Source of the DNA: Seison nebaliae
Lineage: Eukaryota > Rotifera > Pararotatoria > Seisonacea > Seisonidae
Assembly: GCA_023231475.1 (NCBI GenBank)
Contig: JALJEE010002665.1
Span: forward strand, 1 to 48,749
Direction: 5' to 3'
DNA: 48,749 nucleotides
Position 1 is the stretch's first letter. Every line of letters begins with the position of its first letter. Made by a program: the position numbers and the translations under genes. The notes beneath the pieces were generated by a model. It saw only the letters and a list, made by a program, of their open reading frames with translations, did no database searches and was not told where the DNA came from. Shown in pieces: positions 35,129-46,729 of this stretch.

Positions 35129-36309
35129 TCAACTACATTTAACGTAGGTGTAGCATTATAGGAAAATTAACATCTGAAATTCATCTCTACTTTGTCCTAA
35201 TGCTAGTATAAAGGACAAAACTTATAAGTTATAACTATAAACTGATAAAGTAGTTATTTTAAATACAGACGATAAAGACATATATTAACATCTAGATAAC
35301 TTTAACCAAAAGGTGAATATTTAAATTTATCTAACAAATGTATATACAAATCTTGTAAAATAAAAATTTAAGTGATGAGGAAACGAAATACGATGGGAAT
35401 TAACTACCTTCGTTTCCTTTTTAAACTAGGATTAAAATTTTAGAATTAATAAAATTATAATTATTATTAACTATTTATATACTATTAATTAGAATTAATA
35501 GAATTTAGAACTTTTTTTTAGAATTTCTTTTTCATTATTAATCGGATTAAATAGTCGTAGACTGATTTATTCTCTTAAAAATTACAAAGCAGTGATCCTT
35601 TCTGTAAATATTAAGAGTACGTACAACTATAAATTAAATAGATGTTGGAAGAACTAATAACTCATATTTTTGATGATTCTACATTTTTCATTGTTAATGA
35701 TTTAAATATGTCCCTAGTAGATATTGTCATCGTATTAAGTGCGGGAAATGTTTTCAGTGGCAACGTTCAATGTTGTTATGTCAAATATCTATCTCCAATG
35801 AGATGTAATTGTTGCATTAATAAACATGATAGGAATGATGACAATTAGGTGAAGGTAAGAGAAGAGGGAAGAAATATCTTCATACCTTTAGGGATTGAAT
35901 AAGAAAAATAAAAGAGAAAATATCATTAATGTAATATGTAAATAATATATATCACCTTATTTAAGTTCATGGTATGAATAATTATTATTTTTTAGTTGCT
36001 TCCCAATGATGAACTTCGAACATCATTTTGGGAAAGATGACTTATCATTTATGCTTAAATCATGAGAATTTTTAGTATTTAATTAAACCATAATAATTAT
36101 TACATTAATAACACCATTTATGGTAGGTCCGATTTCTATGAGAGAACTTCAAGCAATAAAATTTTTACAAAGTTTTATAAACTAAACATATAATTCACCT
36201 AATTGAACTTTGAATGTTAACTCAAATTAATTTTTAAATGTCCTTAAATCAATCTACATTAGTGTATCTGAAAAAAAAATATATATAACTAATATCATTA
36301 AATTATAAT
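35129..36309. other. Intergenic between cysteine-rich paralogs
   Basis: 1.2 kb of AT-rich sequence. A 68-codon plus-strand frame at 35642-35848 has no recognisable features. No repeat or fossil copy of the neighbouring genes is apparent. Confidence 0.4.
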
Positions 36310-36315
36310 TTTATT
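36310..36315 (-). promoter_or_regulatory. Poly(A) signal for the second cysteine-rich gene
   Basis: TTTATT on plus (AATAAA on minus), about 23 nt after the stop at 36338. Confidence 0.45.
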
Positions 36316-36337
36316 TAATGAATAATAATTTACAATA

Positions 36338-36730
36338 CTAGTTTAATTTTCTAGGAAAGAAACAAGTTGGTGGTTTACAATTGCTCCAATATTTCTTTTG
36401 TTGAATAACGTAATCTTTGTCGTAACATTTGCTAGGTGGGCAACATACACCACTCATCGGTCTATAACAAGTTGTGCCTTCTTCACAATCACATCCTTGA
36501 CAAATTTCGCCTTTCTTTGCCACTCGTTTCTGACATCTTCCAACGATCAACTGCGGACCACCAATTAATAAATGGAAATTTGGGGATGAAAAATCCACCA
36601 AACGGTCAGTGTTTGGATTTACACAACATTTTCCTTTCGGACATTCAATGGAACTTGAACATTCTTTCTTTTCAACTGTCTCATTTAGGACTGTTGATAT
36701 CAAAACTATAAAAATAATTATGCATTTCAT
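36338..36730 (-). CDS. Secreted cysteine-rich protein, paralog of the gene at 34685-35074
   Basis: 130 aa in one exon, with a signal peptide of about 17 residues (MKCIIIFIVLISTVLN...). All cysteines of the paralog are kept (SSIECPKGKCCVNP, VGRCQKRVAKKGEIC, GCDCEEGTTCYRPMSGVCCP, KCYDKDYV, NCKPPTC). The C-terminal half is nearly identical between the two copies, whereas the segment between the CC pair and GRC (residues about 45-65) differs much more. That contrast points to a tandem duplication with a constrained core and one fast-changing loop. The role is unknown: extracellular. The same family hints apply (AVIT/astakine-like spacing). Confidence 0.85.
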   Translation of the reverse strand: MKCIIIFIVLISTVLNETVEKKECSSSIECPKGKCCVNPNTDRLVDFSSPNFHLLIGGPQLIVGRCQKRVAKKGEICQGCDCEEGTTCYRPMSGVCCPPSKCYDKDYVIQQKKYWSNCKPPTCFFPRKLN

Positions 36731-37211
36731 TTTGTGACCAGAATGAAATTTAAAATTGTTTCATTCGCTGTACATTCATTGGGAACGTTTGGGAAATTAC
36801 ATGGCTGTTGAAATTTCGGAAATTATTTTTTTTAAATAGAAGATGGTCCTTTAGAAGATGAAAGTGCAACATACATATAAATTCGACTAATAAAACTATT
36901 CACATGAAATCATACGGTTCCTGTTCGATTGTTTATAAATAATATTTCAAAATCAATAGTAATTTTTCGTTTCTGAAAAACGAGAATTAAAGGAAATGAT
37001 GAACAATTTTTTAGAAATTCGACAAGTGAACAAGAATAATTAGTAACTATAAGTAATTAGGTTTGTATTGTTCAATTTACTGGTGAATATAATGGTTTAG
37101 GGGGGGAAGGAAAGGAATAATTTGATGTTCGCATAAAATCAGCTATTAAAGAGTTGTAGAGTTGTATAAGAGAAAAGGGAAATTGAAAAACTGATCATCA
37201 ATAAACTGAGA
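36731..37211. other. Divergent upstream region of the second cysteine-rich gene and the cadherin
   Basis: 480 bases, AT-rich. It holds a G-run (GGGGGG near 37100) and, about 42-47 nt upstream of the cadherin ATG, TATAAG (37165-37170), a candidate TATA box for the cadherin gene. Nothing else seen. Confidence 0.4.
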
Positions 37212-40200
37212 ATGATATTTTTCCTTTTAATTCTTTCATGTTTCAATCAAATTTTCTCCCAAGAAATATGTGACGAAAACTTTATCGTCCGAACTTTAAT
37301 GGAAGAGGAGACACATGAAGATTTCAGTATTGACTTGCATGATTATTGTAAAATGACGAATGATCTCGAATTTGAGGAGTTGAATAGAACGACAACACCA
37401 GAATTTTATCAGCATTATAATTGGAATAAAAATGGAGGTGTTATCCGCAAGAATAATAAGGAATTATTATTCAAAGAGATTAGCAAAACAATTTTTGATG
37501 TGAAAATTTCTCGTTTAGAATTCATCCCTAAAATTATTCGAGTCATAATTTACACGAAGAAGAAAAGGAGAAACATTCCGATTATAAAGAATGAGAAGGA
37601 TTTGCAATATATTCTCGTATCTGAGAAAATCTTATCGTTACCATTAATTATAACGAAAGTTGAGGGTTTCGACGAAGATGAAGATGATAAATTAAAATAT
37701 GAAATAAAACAATTAAACGAATTTAGCAAAAAATTAGACATCCATCCATTTCGAGGTATCATCTCAACGGAAGAAACATTTGATAGTGAAATTGATGATG
37801 AATTTCAATACGAGATCACTGTCCGAGATATGGACAATAATACCGTTTCAATGACAAGTACATTGAAAATTATTGATGAAGATGATAATCGAATAGAATG
37901 TGATTCAGAGAGATTTCTCATCAATTTGGATTTGAAGGCGACGAATGAAGAACGGGAAATTCTTTCGTTTTATTGTTACGATAAAGATTCGTCAGATATT
38001 TGGTCGACAATCGACGGACGGATCGAATATATTCGGCCGAATATTCCTCAATTTTATTTGAAAGATTTTGTGGCAAAATCTCATCGGAATAAAATCAAAT
38101 TAGCTATGAATGGATTACCACCGGTGGATTGGATGTTGTATCATAATTTTCAGATAAAAATCATTTTAACACCCAACACCACAACAATTATTAGTGATCC
38201 AACAATAGTTTATGTTGTCATTCAATTTGCAGATATTAAAGGAAAAACCGATTTCTCATCATCATTTCTTCCGACGTCCACAAATCCGATAATTCAAGTG
38301 CAGGAGAATGTTCATGCGAATGTTCCATTCTCTTATTTGAGTTTGAACAAACAACAATCTTATTCCGATTGTCGATACGAATTGGAGAATAATCGAGACC
38401 TTTTCCAGTTAATTTCAAAAAGACAATTGGAAATGTTAAATTGGAGAATTGGAGAAGTAGTGGAATCGATTGACGATAGACAAAATTGGACTCATGGAGT
38501 TTATGTTCAAACGATGTCGAATCTTTTGGATTTTGAGAAAAGACAAAATTATCAATTGAAAATTTTAATAAAGTGTGGACGACGATTAATTCGTATGGAA
38601 GTGACGATAAAATTGATCGATGTTAATGATAACAAACCAATTTTCACCGAAGTACCACCAGTCTCATATATCGATGAACGGAACACGGATTATGAGGCAA
38701 CATTCACTTGTATCGATCGAGACATTTCTGCTCCATATAATCAAATTCGTTACTCGTTCACTTCTTATGATCATTATTTGTTGGATAAATTTAGTTTACA
38801 TTCAACTTCTGGTGTATTGAAACAAACAAAGAAGATTGATTATGAGAAACTCAAATTCGATAATCCATCATTTAGTGGAATAATAACATTGATGATAAGT
38901 TGTCGAGATCAGGGTGAATTGATGGAATTACCAAATTATCCGATACAACCCCAAACCTCATTGATCACTTCGACGTCATTACAAATTGTGGTGAAGAATT
39001 TTAATGAACATCCACCCCAATTCGAATCGACCATTTTCGTTAAAGCAATTATGGAGAGCGAGAATATTGGTACGATGGTCTCATTACCTTTGGCATTCGA
39101 TCGTGATGGTGATGAAATACATTATCAATTTTTGAACGATAATGACGAAGTAAGAAAATATTTCATTTTAAATCAATTGAATAATGAACTTCGATTATAT
39201 AAGAATATCGATCATGAAATTTTGAAGGAATTGAGATTTACGATTCGAGCTACTGATATATCGAAAGATAATACCATCTCTCATTCCACGAATTTAATGG
39301 TAATATTATCGATTGATGACGTTAATGATAATAGACCAGTTTGTCGACCATCAATTTTGACGATTGATTTGGAGAGCAAAGAATTTGATGGCGAACTCGC
39401 ACAAATTCATTGTGAAGATAAAGATGATCATTATTCAATTTTAACGGCAAAAGTCGACGATGAAGCTGATAAAGACGTGATAAGAATTGAGAAGCGATTT
39501 AATAATTTCTCTTTCATTCTCAATCAACTTCCTTCCACTTTAGTCTCCAGATATGTTATCACTATATCAGATAATGGAGAAGAACCATTATCTGATAAAG
39601 TGATTTTAATATTGAATAATAACAATCGAAATCAATTGGAAATTTTAGATGAATATTCAACCACTTTTCTTGTCAAAGAGACAACTCGTATCGGCAGTTT
39701 AATTGGGAAAATGAACGCGATTGAATTAACTAATTCCTCCATTTCTTATCATTTCACTTCAGAGTTGGAAGATGGAAATGAATTAATCGTAATCGATGAG
39801 AACTCTCAAGAAATGACGATAAATCTCAAAGATTTTCCATTTGAAATTCTGAAACAATCGGGAGAAATTATCACGAAAGATTTCCTCGATTATGAAAAAT
39901 ATGAATTTTATAAATTTAATTTGACTGTGCAATCCGTTTTATTTCCAGGAATCATCTATCAACAACAGTCATATATAGTGGAAGTGATTGATGAGAATGA
40001 TAATCGACCAAAATGTTCCTTAATCAACAACGTAGAGAATGACTTGATTCAGATATCGAATAACATTCCTGCCGATATCATAACGGAAATTCATTGTTTT
40101 GACAAAGATAAAAATTCGATAACTCAAATAAAAATTACTGATCAATTCTTTCTCAATTATAAACCTTTGACAAACGAAAATGATTTGGAAGAGATCTTCG

Positions 40201-43200
40201 CTTTAGACGAAATATCGGAGGGAAAATTTCAATTGAATTTATTGAAGAATTTATCATTAAATTTCGATGAAGATAATATTATTCAATATATCATTTTGTA
40301 TGAGATTATCGATACAGAAAAATATGTTGAGAAGAGAAATTTGAAAATCGAAATTTTGAAAGATGCGTTAGGAATCATTTATTTATCCGAATTGACATCG
40401 ATGAGAATAAAGTTGTGGGAGAATGAACCGATTGGTAAGAAGATTATCGAATTTCCAAATCATTCCGCAAATGAATTAACTATCAGTTCCGGTCCATTGA
40501 ACATATTTGCGAATTATGTTTTTCTTCAAAAAACTTTAGATCGAGAACGAGAAAGTTCATTCCAACAAACCATTAATTCTCCTAATCGTCAAATGACAAT
40601 CGATGTAAATGTAGAAGATGTGAATGAATATGCACCAGAATGTCAATTTAATGGACAGAATTCTTCTCTCGAATTCATGACATATAGCGAGAATGAATTC
40701 CAAGATAATATCATAACGTTCTCTTGCATTGATCGGGACGCCACAAAAATTGATCAATTCAAATTTGAAATATTTAATTCGATCAACGAATTAGACGAAT
40801 TGGAATCCATTTCCAAATATGAAGGCCAATCGAAATTTTATGATTCTCAATCACTCAAAATTCCAACACGATATTTCTATTTGTCTGCTAATAAATTGTA
40901 TAAACATTCTTCAATTTTCATTCCAGCCGGTTCCTACGAAATTACATTGACAGTATCTGATAATGAAAAGAATGGAAATGTTCGGACATATCCAATCACC
41001 ATTATGGTCTTTCCCACATTATTCTTACCAGTCTTCCAATCTACCAGGGAAGAAATCATCGATCTACCAGAAAACACAGATATCTCCATCTTTCTCATCC
41101 GTTTGGAAGTGGATTTATGTTATGTTGATCCATATCTTCAATTGAATTATACGAAACAATCATTATCATATAATCTCCAATATTTCAAATTCGAATTGAT
41201 GAGTGACATAGAGAATCTTTTTGAAATCGTGGATAGTCAAATAATTGTGAAGGATTATTTCGATTATGAGAAAGCAAAATCAGCGAACATCTCAATAAAA
41301 GTCACTGCGAATATCGAAAACTTTTTTTATGAACAATTCAAACAAAATGAAACGATTTGGAATTTCATTAAAGAACATGAATCAAATCTCAACATTCTCA
41401 TACAATTGTCAGATGTTAATGATAATTATCCCCAAATCATCAATATACCAAAAAAACCGTTATCGATTGAAGAAGAATTAGAAAATGAAATTTCAGTTTA
41501 TCAATTCCAAGCGATAGATGAAGATGAGAACGACATCATTTATTTTCAAATTGATGATGAGTCGTCGAAAACATTTTCAATTGATCAATTATCTGGTAAT
41601 TTGACGACACGTTTCCCCATCGATCGAGAAAAGACAAATCAGTTCATTGTGGAAGTAATCGTCTCCAATGAAGTATTGAATAGTTCTACGGAAAATTTAT
41701 TCTCCGTTTATTCCATCATAATCAATATAATCGATATTAATGATAATATACCAGAATTCCAAAGAGATTTATTAATTTTGAAAGTTAAGGAAGAAATTCC
41801 TTTGGTCACTCCATTAGCCATTTCACAGATTGATGAAACTAGAGCGATTGATCGAGATATGGAAGAGAATGCTCATATAATTTATAGTATGAATAATAAT
41901 GAGAATTTTGAAGTCGATTCAACCACTGGTCAAATATTTCTCATCAAGACATTAGATCGAGAAATGAAAGAATTTTACGAATTTGAAATTTATGCACAAA
42001 ATCCAAATAAACAGGAGAAGAATCAGATGAATGTGATTGTGAATGTGAAAGATGAGAATGATCATTTCCCACAGTTTAATGAAAGAGAAATCTCATTGGA
42101 AATCGTTTCGGACAATATCGAATTGAACAAACCATTTTTTCAAATTTCTGCCACCGACAAAGACGATTCGAATACGCCAAATGGAAAAATTAATTATTTC
42201 ATTTCTGCAAATGAAAATTTTGAAATTAATAAATTCTCGGGAAATATTCGTTTGACTTCTCCACTACCAAATGAATCTGATGTTATTCTATTAGAATGCA
42301 GTGCATGTGACGAGACAACAGTGCTCATGAATCGTAGAGAGAATTGTACGAAAATGAATTTATATATCAAAATAATTTCAACATCATCAGGAAATTCGTT
42401 GAATAATTCCACGTTCAATTTTACTTTATTGGAAAATTCACCGAAAAGTTTTTCGATAGAAAATTCTCGAGAAAAATTATCATCCAGTTATAAAGATTAT
42501 GAATTCTCGTTAATTTCTTCAACGGAAAAGGAAATGATTTGTTCCACGAACAACTTCCGAATTAATCCGTTAACTGGAGAAATCATTCAACTTGTTCCGT
42601 TTCTTTCTAAAATGTTCAAAATTTTTCTTTCACTTTTTTTAATAGGAAAGTATCGATCGCGAAATGGATTGTGAAATTATCCGATTGTTAGTTAAAGCAA
42701 CGACTAAATTGAAATCAATTCGATTACTGATCAATATCATAATTTTGGATATAAATGATAATCTACCACAATTTCCTCACAATATTCAACATTTACATTT
42801 CTCCGAAAATATTCGTGATGGTTTTCCTATATTGTCATTCTTTCTAATTGAAATATTTCTCAAAAAATCAGGAACTTTACCTATAGAATTAGCTCAAGAT
42901 AAAGATGATGATTTACTGTCTTATCGAATGATTTTCAATGATGATTATACAAGAAATTATTTTGCATTAGATGAAACTAATTCTCAAATCAAATTACTCA
43001 AATCTCTCGATTTTGAAGAATATGAAGTTCCTTTTCCAATTTATTTCGAAACTTCAGTTTATTTTCCAATTTGTTTCGAAATTTTCATAATAACTTCGAA
43101 TTTGTTTATGATTTTAAAATTTTAATGATTTTCTAATTTTTTGTAGAAATTTGTATTTGTCATCGAAGCGAAAGAAAATTTAACAGAAGAACAAAATAGT

Positions 43201-44031
43201 GTTCAATGTGAAATTGTTATTGAAGTTGATGATATCGATGATTCAGCAGTTTTAAGTTCGAAATTTAAATTGAGAAGAAGATCGCATAAAAACTTTTAAA
43301 AATTATATAGCTCGAACTAAACCGATTTTCGTCAATGAAATTTTACCACAAACATCAAAAAAAATTTTATCAAATTCTTTAAACAGTAAATTTATTCAAT
43401 TTGGTGAAAAGAATTATGTAAAAATTAATAAGGAAACGAGCGAATTAAATTTGTTGAAAGAAAAGATGTGGAAGAAGTCGATGAAAACGAAAAAAGATCA
43501 GACATTTCTATATTATATGGAAATGAAAGATGAAGGAGATGGGAAAATGAAATTCATTTCAAAATATACACCAATTATAAAAGTTGATGCAGAGAACGTT
43601 ATTAAGGTGCAATCGGATCTTTCTCTGACACGATTAGAGAAAATAATGAAATCGAAATATTCTAATAGATATTTAGATATTATCAATTCCGATAATGAAG
43701 AAAAGTTTGAAACCATAATTTTTGAAAAATTTCTAATTTCCATTCTAGAGCGGACAATTCTCGAAGTTCTCTGAAGGATTACGAGATGATCTTGTTGACT
43801 GATAATCAAATTCCCGAAATTTCAGATAAATTGGAATTTTCGAAGGAAATCGAATATTATTCCTGTGAAAAGATTAAGGAAGAAATGAAGGATGTTTTGG
43901 AAATAAAATGCGAATCGGTCAAATGGAATAAACGGTTTATAATTCTTTTGTCCGTCATAGTAATTGTAGTAGTTATTACAATTATTCTCATAATTTTGTG
44001 CATTCTGAAATTTGTATTTAAAAAAATTTAA
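37212..44031 (+). CDS. Large divergent cadherin with a minimal cytoplasmic tail
   Basis: The main exon (37212 to about 42609) is followed by about five small exons to 44031. Visible introns lie near 42610-42653, 42821-42870, 43031-43146, 43260-43310 and 43705-43749. Splicing restores typical cadherin text (EIIQL|ESIDREMDCEI, ENIRD|GTLPIELAQDKDDD). The signal peptide is MIFFLLILSCFNQIFSQ. At least ten DxNDNxP-type Ca2+-binding linkers can be read: residues about 221 DEDDNR, 472 DVNDNKP, 703 DVNDNRP, 926 DENDNRP, 1400 DVNDNYP, 1507 DINDNIP, 1614 DENDHFP, and one after the first intron, DINDNLP. Their spacing implies roughly 15 EC repeats, several with degenerate linkers. Near the C-terminus is one membrane segment, RFIILLSVIVIVVVITIILI, then only KFVFKKI before the stop. 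No beta-catenin or p120 site exists. The protein should mediate cell-surface adhesion without direct catenin linkage. I cannot assign it to a named cadherin subfamily. Confidence 0.88.
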
Positions 44032-44599
44032 AAAGGATCCAAATAAAATCCTAAATTTATTTTTAAACTTAATGTAAATATAACTGACTTCTGATCTTAC
44101 AGAGCTAATTTTCGTATAGTGCGACAGTATAAATTCTCCAAACCAACAAATTTCCGCGTGGGAAATAAAGGAGTAAGACGGATAAATCATTAAATAAGTC
44201 ATCGGAAATCAATGATTTATTCTGATCTGTTTTCGAACGGAACAGATCAGACACGGAAGATATGATGTTAAAATTCAACAATATAGTACAAAAATCAGTC
44301 ATAGAAATAGGGGTTCCAAAAAATTCCTCACATTGACCGAAAGATGGAGTGGAGATTCCTGAGATATCCACAGAATCAAGAATTCTCAAATATTTTTCGC
44401 AAAGAAAGGTATTCAATTATTCAATTTAAATCTTGGTAAAGATTTGTTTGAAGAAAGAAATAGAATAATCATCTAATCCACCGTTGCCCTATACCTTCGT
44501 ATCATGACGTATACTTCTTGAATCGAAGAAATATTTAGAATTCTGCTTTAGAAACATCGATTAAATAGAGGAAAAATTGCATTATTGATTGATATTGCA
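44032..44599. other. 3' flank of the cadherin and spacer
   Basis: Contains AATAAA (44042-44047) right after the cadherin stop. A 103-codon minus-strand frame at 44105-44416 (MNTFLCEKYLRILDSVDISG...) has no signal peptide, no recognised motif and no clear splice partners. It may be a chance frame or eroded exon. Confidence 0.4.
44042..44047 (+). promoter_or_regulatory. Poly(A) signal of the cadherin gene
   Basis: AATAAA 11 nt after the stop codon. It supports 44031 as the true end of the gene and the very short tail. Confidence 0.5.
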
Positions 44600-44824
44600 T
44601 AAACATTGGCATGGAAACAGTTTTTTCAAAGACCTACTTGTCAATATTTAATGGACAATATTGTCCTTTTGGGCATACATCGAAAAAAACACAGTTTTTC
44701 TACATCAATCTTTGAAGTTCTATATCTAACATTTATGTGTCCGATTATTTTAAATTCCTACTGTATATGTCTCGTATGTCATGACAATGGAAAAAGTAAC
44801 CAAGAAAATTAGCAGAAATTTCAT
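44600..44824 (-). pseudogene. Fossil copy of the cysteine-rich secreted gene
   Basis: On the minus strand an intact-looking signal peptide, MKFLLIFLVTFSIVM, is nearly identical to that of the gene at 34685-35074. Decayed similarity continues through the stretch equivalent to the first cysteine cluster (compare plus-strand CCTTTTGGGCATAC with CCTTTTGGACATTC). The remaining part of the family sequence is not recognisable. It is broken and appears to be a truncated third member, separated from its relatives by the cadherin gene. The residual identity suggests moderate age. Confidence 0.65.
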
Positions 44825-44925
44825 TGTTTTCAAGTTACCATTAGAATTAGAAATTATCAGAATGAAACGAAGAATTTATTGTTCAAAAGAATCTATATTG
44901 TAGAAGTGATGTATTGGAGATATTA

Positions 44926-44931
44926 TTTATT
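44926..44931 (-). promoter_or_regulatory. Poly(A) signal of UTP15
   Basis: TTTATT on plus (AATAAA on minus), about 20 nt beyond the stop at 44951. Confidence 0.45.
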
Positions 44932-44950
44932 TATTAATTAAATGAAAATA

Positions 44951-46729
44951 TTACAATAAAAGTAAATCAATTTGTCCAATAACTTTAAACGATTCATTTC
45001 CTGCAGCCAATTTATTGGTGAACGATTTAGTGAGAGCGTTCATCGACCGATGACATTTCATTAAAAGATTCTCATATTCTTCCTCATCGTTTGGGAATTT
45101 CTTCGTTTTATTAACAAAATTCTTTATGAAGACTGATAATAAAATTTTCACTGAATCGATTAAATAGATAGTATAATTTGGATGGAATAGATATTTCCTG
45201 AAAAAGAGAATAAGTTGATAGAAATATTTCAATTGGAGAGATTGCATGCACATTCCAATTTGTTGACGTCTAAGCAACTCATAAATGAGATGGACAATCA
45301 GATCAGGTTTCTTTTTATAAAGGACAAGTGAATATTTCAAAGCTTTCGATAATTCGAACCGTTTGAGAAATTTATGAATTTTATCATATTTCTGTGTTAA
45401 TTTATTCGTTCCAATTTGTAAATCTACATTCATCATTCTTTCACCATTGTAATTTTTGGTGAATTTGGAAGAATAAATTTCTGCTTTATCTGCTTTTGGA
45501 TATTGATCCATCAATTGAACTCGTTTTCGGACACTAACATGTCCATCAGTCATTCCGGTGATTAGTGAACAGTGACAAGAATGTGGCAGGAAAGCCATTG
45601 TTGAAATTGGTGCCGATTCTTTGAATGAGGAGATTAATTGATAATTAAGTGTATCATAAATATTCACTTTCATATCTAATGCGCCAGATAACAAGAAGGA
45701 TGAGGTGGATGAAGTGTGAGAATTATCAGAATGAAGTAGAATCGATTTAATCGTTGCACGATGGTTTGACATCTCTCTCATCAATTGACCACCATTCATG
45801 ATATCCCAAACAAAAATCGATTCTCCTCCACAACTATACAATAAATTTGAATTTGGTAGAATTGCAATATCTTCTACAGGAATTTTATGTTCCAAAGAAA
45901 AAACGGAGGATTTCATGTCAATTCTCCTATCGAACATTTTCACCAAACCATCATAAGATGCGGTAAAAATGAGATTCTGTTGGAGAATTGTATTGGGTAC
46001 AAGACATTTTTGTACTCGATCATTATGACATTTCTCATATGTATCGACGATATTCTCCGTTTGTATGTCCCAAATTCTCAAAGAACCGTCGTCACTACCA
46101 CTACATAATCTTTGACCATTATCCAACCATGACAATGCACGAATTGTCATTGAGGAAGTTCTTGTGAGAATTTCTTGTCGTTTCTTCTCCAATGCTTTCG
46201 AAGAACCTTTAATCATGTTATCGAACATGGTATTGTTGGTGGTGAGTGAGGAAGTTAAGGGATTTGTCGACATCGATTGACATTTATCAAATGACGACGA
46301 ATTATTCACTTTAAACGTTCTCAATAATGCACCATTGATTGTATCGAGAACTTTGATATGTCCTTCTTCACCACCAGCAGCTAACAATCGTCCGGAATCG
46401 GTCGGACGGAATGACAATTGACAAACTCGTCTATGAAATTTGGAGAGAAGTCGATCAGATTTCTTTGTCAATCCATCGAACAAATGTATGTGCATCGAAT
46501 TACTTATACCATATTTCACCGGTAACAATTTCATTCCATCTTTCTTCTCATCAATGTCCACTAATTGATGGGAGACTTTTATGTCCGTTATCGGCCCATA
46601 CTCTTTTATTATCTGTATACTATCTCTCCGATTATACGCCTTCCAATAATCGACAGCGTCATTACATTGAATATCAGAACTCCCGTAATGAACTTTGCCG
46701 ATCGAATTCAAATTTTTGAAATCCGCCAT
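44951..46729 (-). CDS. UTP15: U3 small nucleolar RNA-associated protein 15
   Basis: 592-aa single-exon protein. WD40 repeats fill residues about 30-400, with GR-(L/A)-A-x-G-x-E-D/G style blades: FRPTDSGRLLAAGGEEGHIK, LSWLDNGQRLCSGSDDGSLR, FTASYDGLVKMFDRR, GGESIFVWDIMNGGQLMREM, LLSGALDMKVNIYDT, LITGMTDGHVSVRKR. The GGQL and SG-(S/A)-LD-x-KV-x-(V/I)-Y blocks match UTP15 specifically. Residues about 440-590 are the helical UTP15 C-terminal domain (YDKIHKFLKRFELSKALKYSL). UTP15 belongs to the tUTP/UtpA complex that starts 90S pre-ribosome assembly in the nucleolus and supports pre-rRNA transcription. Compared with vertebrates (518 aa) it has an insert of about 40 residues after the second blade, around DKCQSMSTNPLTSSLTT. 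The start is the ATG at 46729 (MADFKNLNS); an in-frame TTG two codons upstream is not needed. Confidence 0.93.
   Translation of the reverse strand: MADFKNLNSIGKVHYGSSDIQCNDAVDYWKAYNRRDSIQIIKEYGPITDIKVSHQLVDIDEKKDGMKLLPVKYGISNSMHIHLFDGLTKKSDRLLSKFHRRVCQLSFRPTDSGRLLAAGGEEGHIKVLDTINGALLRTFKVNNSSSFDKCQSMSTNPLTSSLTTNNTMFDNMIKGSSKALEKKRQEILTRTSSMTIRALSWLDNGQRLCSGSDDGSLRIWDIQTENIVDTYEKCHNDRVQKCLVPNTILQQNLIFTASYDGLVKMFDRRIDMKSSVFSLEHKIPVEDIAILPNSNLLYSCGGESIFVWDIMNGGQLMREMSNHRATIKSILLHSDNSHTSSTSSFLLSGALDMKVNIYDTLNYQLISSFKESAPISTMAFLPHSCHCSLITGMTDGHVSVRKRVQLMDQYPKADKAEIYSSKFTKNYNGERMMNVDLQIGTNKLTQKYDKIHKFLKRFELSKALKYSLVLYKKKPDLIVHLIYELLRRQQIGMCMQSLQLKYFYQLILFFRKYLFHPNYTIYLIDSVKILLSVFIKNFVNKTKKFPNDEEEYENLLMKCHRSMNALTKSFTNKLAAGNESFKVIGQIDLLLL

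Noticed and set aside
35642-35848. 68-codon plus-strand frame with several cysteines between the Cys-rich paralogs
   Set aside because: No signal peptide, its cysteine spacing does not match the paralogs, and it is on the opposite strand; not supported.
34685-36730. WAP-domain (whey acidic protein) inhibitors
   Set aside because: CPKG.CC looks WAP-like, but the rest of the WAP eight-cysteine pattern is missing; spacing fits AVIT/colipase-type modules better.
37212-42674. Treating the 1820-codon frame as the full cadherin
   Set aside because: Its last 20 or so codons (PFLSKMFKIFLSLFLIG...) are an unspliced intron. Splicing restores LESIDREMDCE and carries the gene on to 44031.
44105-44416. 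103-codon minus-strand frame as a gene or as the rest of the Cys-rich fossil
   Set aside because: Few cysteines and not in the family pattern, no signal peptide and no recognisable motif; likely a chance frame.
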